Assembly (NCBI GenBank): GCA_038239005.1
Contig: JBBSFE010000012.1
Coordinates: 1-64,000, forward strand
Origin: DASXHD01 sp038239005
GTDB lineage: Bacteria > Myxococcota_A > Polyangia > Polyangiales > Polyangiaceae
DNA length: 64,000 nt
Direction: 5' to 3'
The notes under the pieces were generated by a model that did no database searches, was not told where the DNA came from, and was given only the letters and a program-made list of their open reading frames with translations. Positions 52,681 to 60,861 of this stretch are shown one piece after another. Position numbers and translations under genes: made by a program. Numbering within the stretch: the first letter of the stretch is position 1; the number at the start of each line of letters is the position of its first letter.

Positions 52681-52732
52681 ACGAATTGTTCCGTCGGACG
52701 GAACGCCTCCTTGTCGAAAGTGAGGGCCGAAC

Positions 52733-53023
52733 ATGCATGCACTCGTTGGCGTCTTCGATATGGACCGCGCGCTCTTCACCGAGCAGGTCAAAACACTCAA
52801 AGAACGGATCGTCCCGATGGTGAGTCAGTCGCCCGGATTCGTCGCCGGCTACTGGAGCTACGACCGCGAAAAGGCGAAGAGCCATTCGTTGATCGTGCTC
52901 ACGGACGAAGCGACTGCGCTCCGATTTTCCGAGCAAGTGCGCACGAACACGGCGCAGTCGAAGAGTGGCGTGACCGTGGAGTCGCTCACGGTCGTGGAAG
53001 TTCTCGCAGAAGCGAGGAAGTAG
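52733..53023 (+). CDS. ABM-like (dimeric alpha/beta barrel) small protein
   Basis: The 96-aa product has the antibiotic-biosynthesis-monooxygenase-like pattern: VGVFDMD strand, helix (EQVKTLKERIVPMVSQSPGF), VAGYWSYDREKAKSHSLIVLTDEATALRFSEQV. It is a probable ferredoxin-like alpha+beta dimer, but no catalytic residue is distinctive. It sits directly before the cytochrome c gene (TAG then ATG, no gap), so co-translation is likely. Confidence 0.65.
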   Translation: MHALVGVFDMDRALFTEQVKTLKERIVPMVSQSPGFVAGYWSYDREKAKSHSLIVLTDEATALRFSEQVRTNTAQSKSGVTVESLTVVEVLAEARK

Positions 53024-54052
53024 ATGCGCGCGCGCCGCGCCGCGAAGCTCGTCGGCAAGGTCGCGCTGGGTGTGCTGGGTCTCGTCGCTGTCGCTGTCGG
53101 CGGCGGGATCTCGTACGTCACGCTCGCGAAACCCAATGCGCGTCCGCCATCGCTCGAGGTTGTCGAGCGCACACCCGAGAGGCTCGCGCGTGGAACGTAT
53201 CTCGTGGAGCACTTGCTGCCGTGCATGCATTGCCACTCGGAGCACGACGTCACGCGGTTCGACGCGCCCATCATCAACGGTGCCGGCTCGGGTGGCTTCG
53301 TCTTCAATCGCACGCTCGGACTGCCTGGCGTCGTTCAACCGCCGAACATCACGCCCGACGTCGAGACTGGCGTGGGCTCGTTCACCGACGGTGAGCTGAT
53401 GCGCGCCATTCGTGAAGGCATCGGCAAGGACGGGCGCGCCCTCTTTCCGATGATGACGTACAGCGACTTCAAAACGATGAGCGACGAAGATCTTCGCGCA
53501 GTCATCGTTTACCTGCGTGCGCTCCCGCCCGTGAAAAAACACACGGCGCGCATCGAGCTCGATTTTCCGGTGAACCTCTTCATCCGTCTCGTTCCAGCGC
53601 CCGTCGTCGACCCCGTGGCCGCACCGGACGATGCGAGGGAGCACATCGCGTATGGCGGCTACCTCGTGAGGCTCGCGGGTTGTCACGGCTGCCACACGGC
53701 CATCGACGGGCACGGCCAGTCCGTGAAGGGGCGTGATTTTGCGGGCGGGCGCGCGTTCCCGATGACGTGGCAAGACGGCAAGCTTGGGCCACGCGTCGTG
53801 ACGGCGAACATCACGCCGGACCCAACGGGCTACTTCGGGCACACCACGAAGGCCGTTTGGATCGCGCGCGTGCGAACGTACGCGGGCATGAGAGACAATC
53901 GCCCAACGATGGCGCCCGGCACGAACACGCTCATGCCGTGGATTGCATTCTCTGGTCTGAGCGAGAGCGCTCTCGGCGCCATTTACGACTACATGCAGAC
54001 CGTGAAGCCCATCAACGCCGTCGTCGATTCATTTCCAGACGCGACGCGGTGA
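53024..54052 (+). CDS. Membrane-anchored diheme cytochrome c
   Basis: This 342-aa protein has an N-terminal anchor (KLVGKVALGVLGLVAVAVGGG) and two haem-binding CxxCH motifs, CMHCH (Cys67, Cys70, His71) and CHGCH (Cys220, Cys223, His224). Repeated NITPD segments and DLRAVIVYLRALPPVKK resemble the thiosulphate/alcohol dehydrogenase-associated cytochrome c family (PQQ-type electron acceptors). It should transfer electrons in the periplasm. No dehydrogenase partner lies in the window. Confidence 0.88.
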   Translation: MRARRAAKLVGKVALGVLGLVAVAVGGGISYVTLAKPNARPPSLEVVERTPERLARGTYLVEHLLPCMHCHSEHDVTRFDAPIINGAGSGGFVFNRTLGLPGVVQPPNITPDVETGVGSFTDGELMRAIREGIGKDGRALFPMMTYSDFKTMSDEDLRAVIVYLRALPPVKKHTARIELDFPVNLFIRLVPAPVVDPVAAPDDAREHIAYGGYLVRLAGCHGCHTAIDGHGQSVKGRDFAGGRAFPMTWQDGKLGPRVVTANITPDPTGYFGHTTKAVWIARVRTYAGMRDNRPTMAPGTNTLMPWIAFSGLSESALGAIYDYMQTVKPINAVVDSFPDATR

Positions 54053-54058
54053 CGCGCG

Positions 54059-55270
54059 TCAGCGGATCTTCGCGAACACACGCAGCGCGAGCGCGAGGCC
54101 GAGCAAGTCGAAGCACGCGGCAACGAAGAACGCGGAGCCCGCGATGTGCGGATGCGCGTTTTCGGGGCCAAAGCGGCCGAGCAGCGCGGTGCCAATGAGG
54201 GGGCCAATGATCGCCGCGAGCCCGCCGACGCTGTTGACCGAACCTTGCAGCTCGCCTTGCTCGGTCGCGCCGACCTCCTTCGTGATGATGGCTTGTGTCG
54301 CTGGGCCGGCGATGCCGCCGAGCGCGAACGGAAACACGATGACGTAAACCATCCATCCCCGCGTCGCGAGGCCGAACGCAATGTGACCGATGACCGCGAA
54401 CGCCATGCCGACGATGAGTGCGCGCCTTTGGCCAAGCCGCGGCAAGATCGATCGAATGCCGAGCCCTTGCACGAGCGCCGTCGCGACGCCGACCATCATG
54501 AGCGAGATGCCGACGTTGCGGAGTGTCCAACCAAACCGCTCTTGCATGTCGAGCGCCCAGACGCTTTGGAGCATCCACTGCGCGATGAAGGCGCAGAAAA
54601 TCGTTCCCGTGAGGCCGAGTACGATCGGATGCTTGGCGAGACTCTTCAGCGCACCGAACGGGTTCGAGCGCTGCATGGAAAACGCGCGACGATCACTTTT
54701 CGCGAGCGACTCGGGCAACACGAAAAGCCCGTAGACGAAGTTGAGGAGATTGAGCCCGGCCGCCACGAAGTACGGAACGCGCAAACCGTAGTCACCGAGC
54801 GTTCCCCCGAGCGCCGGGCCGAGGATGAATCCGAAACCGAACGCCGCGCCAACGAGCCCAAAGCTTGCCGCGCGTTTCTCCGGCGGCGTGACGTCTGCGA
54901 CGTATGCGTTGGCCGCAGAGAAGCTCGCGCCGGTAATGCCCGCGATGACGCGACCGACGAACAACCACGAAAGCGCAGGCGCGAGCGCGCTGAGCAAATA
55001 AGCAGCCGCGGCGCCGAGCAGTGATGTGAGGAGCACGCTGCGGCGTCCGAATTGATCGCTGAGCCCGCCAATGATCGTGGCGAACAAGAACTGCATGAGC
55101 GAGTAGACCGAGACGAGAAGCCCGAAGTAGTGCGACGCCGCCGATAGATCGCCCCCGAGAAAGCTCGCGACGAGGCGCGGCGCGACCGGAATGATGAGCC
55201 CGATACCCAGCGAATCGAGCAAGACGGTAACGAGGATGAACGGGATGCTCCCTCGCCGCGTACGCTCCAT
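54059..55270 (-). CDS. MFS drug-efflux-type transporter (TetA-like)
   Basis: The 403-aa protein has 12 hydrophobic segments and MFS signature A between TM2 and TM3 (GGLSDQFGRRSVLLTS). TM1 has DSLGIGLIIPVAP, and the TM5 motif C-like segment GLVGAAFGFGFILGPALGG is typical of 12-TM drug:H+ antiporters of the tetracycline-resistance type. Substrate unknown. The start is the ATG at 55270; a GTG directly upstream would add one residue. It is convergent with the cytochrome gene. Confidence 0.85.
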   Translation of the reverse strand: MERTRRGSIPFILVTVLLDSLGIGLIIPVAPRLVASFLGGDLSAASHYFGLLVSVYSLMQFLFATIIGGLSDQFGRRSVLLTSLLGAAAAYLLSALAPALSWLFVGRVIAGITGASFSAANAYVADVTPPEKRAASFGLVGAAFGFGFILGPALGGTLGDYGLRVPYFVAAGLNLLNFVYGLFVLPESLAKSDRRAFSMQRSNPFGALKSLAKHPIVLGLTGTIFCAFIAQWMLQSVWALDMQERFGWTLRNVGISLMMVGVATALVQGLGIRSILPRLGQRRALIVGMAFAVIGHIAFGLATRGWMVYVIVFPFALGGIAGPATQAIITKEVGATEQGELQGSVNSVGGLAAIIGPLIGTALLGRFGPENAHPHIAGSAFFVAACFDLLGLALALRVFAKIR

Positions 55271-55436
55271 CACCGAAGCGTTCTACTACGGCTATGATCG
55301 CCCTCGGCCGCGCAAAATCCTTCGCGACGCAGCCCGAGGGTGACAGCGCAGTCTCTCCGCGGCACAGGTTGCGCCACGTGAAACCGCGGAAAACGCGGCG
55401 AAAACGCGTGGCATCCGAGTTGCTCTACGTCGGACC

Positions 55437-56090
55437 ATGATGCGCTATCTCTTGCTGGGTTTCGTGGCGCTTTGCGCCGCGTGTGGTGGAAAATCGGACG
55501 ACACGCTCGGCGACGGAGGCACCGAAGGCGGCGATGAGTGCGCGTGCATCGACGCCGGTCCCAACAAAGAGTGCCCTGCGGTGGCACCCGCGAGCAACAG
55601 CGCGTGCGCACGCGACGGTCTTCAGTGCGAATACGGATCGGACCGGCGCTGGACATGCAACGACATCGCGGTGTGCGGGAGCGGCCAGTGGGAGCGCCTG
55701 AAAAACGGCGACGTCGCATGCCCAACGCCAACGCAAAATCCGAAAGGGTGCCCCTCGACGCGTGGCGCGGTCTCGCAAGGCGCGCAATGTTCCGATCTCG
55801 GCTTGAGCTGCGACTACTCGACGTCGACATCCACGGATTGGTGCTCGTGCTCGTATATGGGCGGCCCTCCGCTCCTAGACGGCGGCTCGTATTCCACGTG
55901 GTACTGCACGAACCCTCCCGAAACGGGATGCCCGCTCGCGCGCCCGACGATCGGCTCGCACTGCTCGCAACCCGACCTCAACTGCAACTACGACGTGTGC
56001 GGCGTGCCGAGCGGCCTTGCGGTCCAATGCAACACGAGCACGCTCACGTGGACCGAGGGCTACGGCGACCTCTGCGCCGGCGCCAACTAA
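55437..56090 (+). CDS. Cys-rich lipoprotein
   Basis: This 217-aa protein starts at MMRYLLL with a lipobox LCAAC (Cys16). An Asp/Gly-rich linker leads to a Cys-rich domain with more than 20 Cys (CACIDAG, CEYGSDRRWTC, CSDLGLSCDYST, WCSCSY, CNYDVCG). It is unlike the paired lipoproteins at 1759 and 6865 in spacing. Surface attachment with many disulphides is predicted. The function is unknown. It is divergent from the MFS transporter over a 166-base gap. Confidence 0.72.
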   Translation: MMRYLLLGFVALCAACGGKSDDTLGDGGTEGGDECACIDAGPNKECPAVAPASNSACARDGLQCEYGSDRRWTCNDIAVCGSGQWERLKNGDVACPTPTQNPKGCPSTRGAVSQGAQCSDLGLSCDYSTSTSTDWCSCSYMGGPPLLDGGSYSTWYCTNPPETGCPLARPTIGSHCSQPDLNCNYDVCGVPSGLAVQCNTSTLTWTEGYGDLCAGAN

Positions 56091-56282
56091 TTAGCGAAGC
56101 AAGATCAAATCGGCTTTTGCGGCGGCCCAAAGCAAGTAAGCCGCGGCGAAGGCGAGGGCGCTCGCGGGAACGAGGCGGCGCTCCCACACGCTGAGCCCTG
56201 ATTCGTGGCCGATGTGTGCGCGCGCTGCAGCGCGGATGCGATCCACGTTTTCCGGTTTCATGTCGACTTCGCTCAGTTTCAT
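56091..56282 (-). CDS. Small single-pass membrane protein coupled to the ECF sigma factor
   Basis: The 63-aa product starts with ATG overlapping the sigma stop (ATGA). The N-terminal part is helical and charged (MKPENVDRIRAAARAHIGHES), followed by one membrane segment (ASALAFAAAYLLWAAAKADLIL). Its position and topology fit a minimal anti-sigma factor with an N-terminal cytoplasmic sigma-binding helix, but it lacks a zinc HxxxCxxC motif. Anti-sigma function is inferred from operon position. Confidence 0.55.
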   Translation of the reverse strand: MKLSEVDMKPENVDRIRAAARAHIGHESGLSVWERRLVPASALAFAAAYLLWAAAKADLILLR

Positions 56283-56824
56283 TTTGTCCTCTTTTCGAGC
56301 TTGGCAAGTTGCGCGCGCGCGCGCGAAAGGCGCTGGCGTGCGGCTTCGGGGGTGATGTCCAAAATTTTTGCGGCTTCGTCGTGCGACAGACCTTCGACGG
56401 CGACGAGCAACAGCACTTCGCGATTCGCCTCCGGCAACGCGAACACCGCGCGCTCGATTCGCTGTCGCGAGCGCGCGTCGTCGAGCGATTCATCGGGGCC
56501 ACGCGCTTGCGCAGGCAGCGGCATGTCGTCCTCGAGGACGGCCCAGCGACTCGCATCGAGGATCGCCCACCGCCGATGACTCCGATACGCGTTGCGCGCG
56601 ACAGTGAAGAGCCACGCGCGAAGATTCGTATCCGATTCGAGCTTGGTCGCGTTTCGCGCGAGCGAGATGAATGTCTCTTGAACCAAATCCATTGCCACCT
56701 CGGGATCGCGCGCGAGGCGCCACAAGAAGCCGTAGATGCGCGGGCGGTACTTGTCGTAGGCCTCATCGAACGCGCGCGGCTTGCCGGCAAGCAGCCCGTT
56801 GACGATCGCGAGGTCCTCTCCCAC
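56279..56824 (-). CDS. ECF-family RNA polymerase sigma factor
   Basis: Using the GTG at 56824 gives 181 aa, typical for ECF sigmas; the open frame reaches 56929 but lacks sense before this point. Region 2 is seen as AFDEAYDKYRPRIYGFLWRLARDPEVAMDLVQETFISLARN and RAWLFTVARN; region 4 as LPEANREVLLLVAVEGLSHDEAAKILDITPEAARQRLSRAR. It is transcribed with the small membrane protein at 56091. An inverted repeat (56854-56879) lies just upstream between this and the divergent gene. Confidence 0.85.
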   Translation of the reverse strand: MGEDLAIVNGLLAGKPRAFDEAYDKYRPRIYGFLWRLARDPEVAMDLVQETFISLARNATKLESDTNLRAWLFTVARNAYRSHRRWAILDASRWAVLEDDMPLPAQARGPDESLDDARSRQRIERAVFALPEANREVLLLVAVEGLSHDEAAKILDITPEAARQRLSRARAQLAKLEKRTK

Positions 56825-56853
56825 CTGAGGGAGAACGATCCAAATCGCGTTTC

Positions 56854-56879
56854 GTGACAAGAAAAATAGTTCGTCACGT
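56854..56879. promoter_or_regulatory. Inverted repeat between the ECF sigma and divergent membrane gene
   Basis: CGTGAC (56854-56859) and GTCACG (56874-56879) are a perfect 6-bp dyad with a 14-base spacer that holds an A-rich stretch. It sits 30 bases upstream of the likely sigma start and could be an autoregulatory or divergent promoter element; short dyads like this may occur by chance. Confidence 0.35.
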
Positions 56880-56946
56880 TTCGCGAATCGCGGCGTTTTC
56901 CCTCTCGAACGGCGCACGACGCGCCCCAAAAACGGAGAAGACGCAA

Positions 56947-57306
56947 ATGCTCGAGTTCTTTCGCAACGGTGGTTTCTCGATGTATCCGGTCCTCGTGTTC
57001 GGCTTGCTGACGCTCGGCGCCGCGATTCACTTCGCGATGCGCGCCGACAAGAAGGTGAGGAACTTCATCGAGCCGATGTACAAAGTCGTCGTCTTCTCAT
57101 CGGTCACGGGCCTCCTCACCGACCTCGCGACCGTATGCGGCTACCTCGAGTCGCACGAGCTCGGCGCGAAGTTCGCAACCACGTGCGCCGAGGGTCTCAA
57201 AGAATCGCTCGGCCCGGTCATCATGGGCTCATCGTTCCTGGTGCTTACGTTCCTGTTCGTCGCGATCGGCCAACGCCGCCTCGACGCGCGCCTCGCAACG
57301 GCTTGA
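56947..57306 (+). CDS. MotA/TolQ/ExbB-like membrane protein
   Basis: The 119-aa product starts at MLEFFRNGGFSMYPVLV with a GGAGAAG ribosome site. It has an N-terminal membrane segment (YPVLVFGLLTLGAAIHFAM) and two more further on (VVFSSVTGLLTDLATV and VIMGSSFLVLTFLFVAI). The pattern FxxGGxxMYPVL and a final SSFLVLTFLFVAIGQRR is a short form of the proton-channel family. It has no TolR/ExbD partner next to it. At 119 aa it is about half the usual length. Confidence 0.65.
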   Translation: MLEFFRNGGFSMYPVLVFGLLTLGAAIHFAMRADKKVRNFIEPMYKVVVFSSVTGLLTDLATVCGYLESHELGAKFATTCAEGLKESLGPVIMGSSFLVLTFLFVAIGQRRLDARLATA

Positions 57307-57307
57307 T

Positions 57308-57883
57308 TCAGTGGACGGCGCAGGACCAGTTCTCGTTGATGTAGCGGCTGACGCTCGTCCCCGCTTGCTTGAAGACGCTCTTCATCCGGTCGGCTGCCGT
57401 GTACGTAGTCTGGCTCGGCTGGATGGAGAGGCGGTCGAGCAACTGGCCGCTCGGCGAGAGGACATCGACGACGAAGGTGCCGACGCCAGGCTTCGAGAAC
57501 ATGCCCATGAACTTTCCCGGGTCCCAGTTGGTCCACGTCGGACGAATCACGAACGTGTTGTCGGGCGTGCCGCCCGAAGCGAGCACCGTCGGCTGGCGTT
57601 TCTGGAGCTGCGACATGAAGAGCTCGGCGCCGTTGCGTTTGTCGCGCTCGAACGAACCGACCTGGTTGTCTTGCTTCTCGGAGAGGAACTGCGCTTCGGT
57701 CTTGTCGCCAACCATCAAGTGATCCGCGTGGATCGGTTCGACAATCGCGCGGCAACCGACTCGCGCAAACGAGCTCGGAGGAGCGTGCGAAACGAGCGTG
57801 TACTCGCCGCCGCTCGCGCAGCCAACAAGCCAAGAAACGTTGCAGACGGCAATGACGATCTTGAGGCAGCTGGAGGTTTTCAT
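57308..57883 (-). CDS. Lipoprotein of unknown function
   Basis: This 191-aa protein starts at MKTSSCLKIV with lipobox LVGC (Cys22). The mature part has the motifs VGCRAIVEPIHADHLMVGDKTEAQFLSEK, DKRNGAELFMSQLQKR, NTFVIRPTWTNWDPGKFM and VDVLSPSGQLLDRLSIQPS. The short periplasmic globular domain of alternating strands may resemble DUF4410-like or lipoprotein families, but no name is certain. It converges with the ExbB/TolQ-like gene one base apart and faces the M29-like gene. Confidence 0.65.
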   Translation of the reverse strand: MKTSSCLKIVIAVCNVSWLVGCASGGEYTLVSHAPPSSFARVGCRAIVEPIHADHLMVGDKTEAQFLSEKQDNQVGSFERDKRNGAELFMSQLQKRQPTVLASGGTPDNTFVIRPTWTNWDPGKFMGMFSKPGVGTFVVDVLSPSGQLLDRLSIQPSQTTYTAADRMKSVFKQAGTSVSRYINENWSCAVH

Positions 57884-57974
57884 GCCCCCCATCGGCGCGA
57901 ACATCTCCGGAGTTGCGCGAAAAGCGCCTCTCGTGATCGTGTAGTCTCTTAACGTGGTTCGTACTCCGAGCGTC

Positions 57975-58988
57975 ATGCCCAAGCGGGCTTCCGGGACGTT
58001 CGACGCAAGCTTGGCTGTGGCGGCGTCTCGGCTCGTCGAGGCGTCCCTATGTGTCGTTCCAGGTGAGGTGGTGCTGATCGTTCACGACGAGTCGCACAAG
58101 GCGATTGCCGAGGTCGTGGCCGACGCCGTGATGATGCGACAAGCAGAAGCCATCGTGGTCGCGCTCGACACGAATCGTCCGCACGATGCGCTTCCGCCGG
58201 CGGTGCGCGACGCGATGGGCCGCTCGCAGGCCAGCGTGCTGCTCGTCGACTTTCATCGCGGCGAGCTCGCGATGCGCACCGAGATGGTCGACGCCGCGGC
58301 GCGACATCGGCTGCGACACGGGCACATGGTCGGCGTGACGCGCGCGTCGATGGCGGCGGGCTTCTCGGTGGATCCGAATCGCATCGCCGAAAAAATTCGC
58401 GCGGTCATGGTGAGGCTTCGGCCGGATGCGCGCATCGCCGTGCGTAGCGAAGCGGGCACGGACCTCGCCATCGAGCTCACGCCATCGTGCCGATGGGTCG
58501 AATACGGTTGCACGGTGCAGCCCGGCCGGCGCGTGAACTTGCCGGGCGGCGAGATCATCACGTGCCCGAAACGTGTCGACGGAACGTACGTCGCGGACGG
58601 CACGCTCGGCGACGCTGACGGCGCGCTCAACCGCAGCTTGAAACGCACGCCGATTTCGCTGCGCATCGTGTCGTCACGCGTGGTCGAGGTGAAGTGCGCC
58701 GAGGATCCAAACCTCGCGGGAATCTTTTCGGCGCGAATGGCGCGCCACGCGAACCTCGATCGCATCGGCCTCGCAGGATTCGGCGTCAACATCGGGCTCA
58801 CCGCGCCCGTCGGCGATGTCTTCACGGATCAAAAAGTTCCCGGCGTGCATCTCTCGCTCGGCGAAACATTTCAGGATCGTACTGGCGCAGCATGGACGTC
58901 GAAGAGCTGGATCGGCGTCACGTGCACCGAATCCGACGTCGACATCGACGGCGCGCCCATCCTCCGGCGCGGCCGCTTCTTGATTTGA
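57975..58988 (+). CDS. M29-like leucyl aminopeptidase/dioxygenase-fold protein
   Basis: This 337-aa protein starts at MPKRASGTFD; a GTG at 57954 adds seven residues. Family motifs are NLPGGEIITCPKRVDGTYVADG, ARMARHANLDRIGLAGFGVNIGL and VPGVHLSLGETFQDRTGAAWTS, as in aminopeptidase T / 2,5-dihydroxypyridine dioxygenase-like proteins (M29). Candidate metal ligands are the Glu in PGGEI, Glu in VEVK and His/Glu in GVHLSLGE. Either hydrolysis of peptides or ring cleavage is possible; I cannot tell which. Confidence 0.7.
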   Translation: MPKRASGTFDASLAVAASRLVEASLCVVPGEVVLIVHDESHKAIAEVVADAVMMRQAEAIVVALDTNRPHDALPPAVRDAMGRSQASVLLVDFHRGELAMRTEMVDAAARHRLRHGHMVGVTRASMAAGFSVDPNRIAEKIRAVMVRLRPDARIAVRSEAGTDLAIELTPSCRWVEYGCTVQPGRRVNLPGGEIITCPKRVDGTYVADGTLGDADGALNRSLKRTPISLRIVSSRVVEVKCAEDPNLAGIFSARMARHANLDRIGLAGFGVNIGLTAPVGDVFTDQKVPGVHLSLGETFQDRTGAAWTSKSWIGVTCTESDVDIDGAPILRRGRFLI

Positions 58989-59001
58989 GGTCAAAGCTCC
59001 A

Positions 59002-59673
59002 TCAAGGCATGATTCGGCGAACGATCATCTCGACGATGTCGTCTTTCATCGCGCCCTGAACTTTCTTGTTCGTGGCGTCGACGGGCCACACGGCCGACAA
59101 GAACGACTCTTCGAGCAGCGGAAACGCGACCATCGAAATCGCCGCCGTGCACAGCATCTGCGCGTCCACGTCGCGACGGATTTCGCCCGCGTCACGCAGC
59201 GCCTCGAGGTACGCCTTGGTCGCATCGGCGACCGGTTTCACGCGCACGCGCACGAGATCGAGCGCGACGTTCTTGCCGCGCGTCTTCGACTCGGCTTGAA
59301 CGATGGCGAGCATCGCGCTGTGTCGAAGGAAAAAGCGCTGGAGCAGCTCCACGAACGCGCTCACGAGCGGCCGCAAATCACGCTCGCCGAGCTTCGTGCC
59401 ACCGTGCTCGGACACGCTACGAACCGTGCGCGCGAGGATGTCCCAACCCTCGGTCGTCATCGTCGAGAGCGCGCGATCGATCACCTCGCGATAGAGACCC
59501 GCCTTGTCTGCGAAGTAATGATGGATGAGCGCTTGCTGCACGCGCGCCGCTTTGGCGATCGCACCAAGGCGTGCGCCATCGAATCCTTTTGCGGCGAACT
59601 CCGCTTCGGCCGCATCGAGGATGCGCTTTTGCGTGGCCGCGGGGTTCCGCCGAGTGGGCTTTTTCTTCTTCAA
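59002..59673 (-). CDS. TetR-family regulator
   Basis: The 223-aa product starts with TTG in a TTGA overlap with the upstream diiron gene. The N-terminal HTH (about 10-55: RILDAAEAEFAAKGFDGARLGAIAKAARVQQALIHHYFADKAGLYREVIDR) is a clear TetR domain with YF in the last helix. The C-terminal ligand domain has LLQRFFLRHSAMLAIVQAES. It probably represses its own operon with the diiron gene through the operator at 60804-60827, a role inferred from position. Acyl-CoA or fatty-acid ligands are plausible for such a gene pair. Confidence 0.85.
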   Translation of the reverse strand: MKKKKPTRRNPAATQKRILDAAEAEFAAKGFDGARLGAIAKAARVQQALIHHYFADKAGLYREVIDRALSTMTTEGWDILARTVRSVSEHGGTKLGERDLRPLVSAFVELLQRFFLRHSAMLAIVQAESKTRGKNVALDLVRVRVKPVADATKAYLEALRDAGEIRRDVDAQMLCTAAISMVAFPLLEESFLSAVWPVDATNKKVQGAMKDDIVEMIVRRIMP

Positions 59674-60791
59674 CTGGGCTCGAGCGACTCGAAGTGGAGC
59701 ACGCCGAGCTCCCTGAACCCTTCGCGGACACGCGGCGTGAGCAGACCGAGTCGCTTCACGTTCGGTACGATCTTCGAAAAGAGGAGCGTGCGAAAGAGCT
59801 TCATCATCTCGCTCTTCGCGGCGGCCTCTTCGCACTCTCTTTGCGGAAGCCCGAAGCGCTCCCAAACCTCTTGGCCCAAGAAGCGATCCCGCAGCAAATG
59901 CGATGATTCGATGATGAACTCTTCGCGATCACGGAGCTCGTTTTCGGGCATCTCTTTGTAGACGTCCTTCAGCGAAAGCACCCCGAACGCAACGTGGCGC
60001 GCTTCGTCCTGCATGATGCGCTCGGTGATTTCGCGAATGAGCGGCTCGCTCGACGATTGATGAATGAGCCCGAACGCCGCGAGCGCGACTCCTTCGACCA
60101 TGATCTGCATGCCGAGATATTTCATGTCCCAGCGCGAGTCGGTGAGGATGGTGTCGAGGAGCTGCTTCAACGGCTTCGAGATCGGATAGACGAGCTCGAC
60201 CTTCTCGCGGAGATATCGGTCGTACGCTTCGACGTGACGCGCTTCGTCCATGACTTGCGCGGACGCATAGAGCTTCGCGTCGATGCCGGGCACGCAGTTG
60301 ACGATTTGCGCCGTCGCGAGGAGCGCGCCTTGCTCGCCGTGGAGAAAATTCGAGAGCATGTACGAGGCGATGTTGCGGCGAAGGCTCGGAACTTTTCCGT
60401 CGCGCTCGAGCTTGCGCCAGAGATCGCTTCCGTAGAGTGGGTTCATCACGTCGGGCACGGTCTCCGACTCGGGGTCGACGTTGGTGCTCCACGGGAGCGA
60501 CCGCGCGTTCCACATAAGGTCTTTCGACTTTTCGTAGAGCGCGCGCAAATCGACGCGCGCGACGTTGTACTCCCACGAGTACGCCATCGAATATTCGACC
60601 TTCAGCGACTCGGTGCCCGTCGGGCCCTCTTTCGCGGGTGCCGAAAGCGAGCGTGCGAGCTCCGTGTAATTCGGCGGTGAGGCGACCTCGGCCCCCTTGA
60701 TGCGCGTCTCGCTGTCCGGCGGCGTCGGGACGCGAAGCGTCTGGCGAATGCGGGAATCGAGCGCATCAGCGATGCGTGCACGCAGCGACAT
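59670..60791 (-). CDS. Ferritin-like diiron oxygenase/desaturase-type protein
   Basis: This 373-aa protein is helical with two repeats of diiron ligands: NFLHGEQGAL (Glu) with MDEARHVEAY (Glu and His), then IMVEGVALAAFGL (Glu) and MQDEARHVAFGVL (Glu and His). The E...ExxH spacing fits the ferritin-like superfamily of diiron carboxylate enzymes (R2-like, or AurF/fatty-acyl-oxidising branches). It would use O2 on an unknown substrate, possibly acyl chains. It is followed by the TetR gene in a TTGA overlap. Confidence 0.78.
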   Translation of the reverse strand: MSLRARIADALDSRIRQTLRVPTPPDSETRIKGAEVASPPNYTELARSLSAPAKEGPTGTESLKVEYSMAYSWEYNVARVDLRALYEKSKDLMWNARSLPWSTNVDPESETVPDVMNPLYGSDLWRKLERDGKVPSLRRNIASYMLSNFLHGEQGALLATAQIVNCVPGIDAKLYASAQVMDEARHVEAYDRYLREKVELVYPISKPLKQLLDTILTDSRWDMKYLGMQIMVEGVALAAFGLIHQSSSEPLIREITERIMQDEARHVAFGVLSLKDVYKEMPENELRDREEFIIESSHLLRDRFLGQEVWERFGLPQRECEEAAAKSEMMKLFRTLLFSKIVPNVKRLGLLTPRVREGFRELGVLHFESLEPS

Positions 60792-60803
60792 CAGACCTCC
60801 TTC

Positions 60804-60827
60804 GTAACTTACTTTTTCATAAGTTGC
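60804..60827. promoter_or_regulatory. Candidate TetR operator upstream of the diiron-TetR operon
   Basis: The AT-rich site has arms CGTAACTTA and TAAGTTGCG flanking CTTTTTCA (8 bases); inner arms AACTTA (60806-60811) and TAAGTT (60820-60825) are perfect and the outer bases nearly so. It lies 12 bases before the diiron gene start, beside a TTTACTATTTAG stretch likely to be the promoter. Its low GC against the surroundings supports a regulatory role. Confidence 0.6.
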
Positions 60828-60861
60828 GAAGCGGCTTCGGTCAAGCTAATTTACTATTTAG

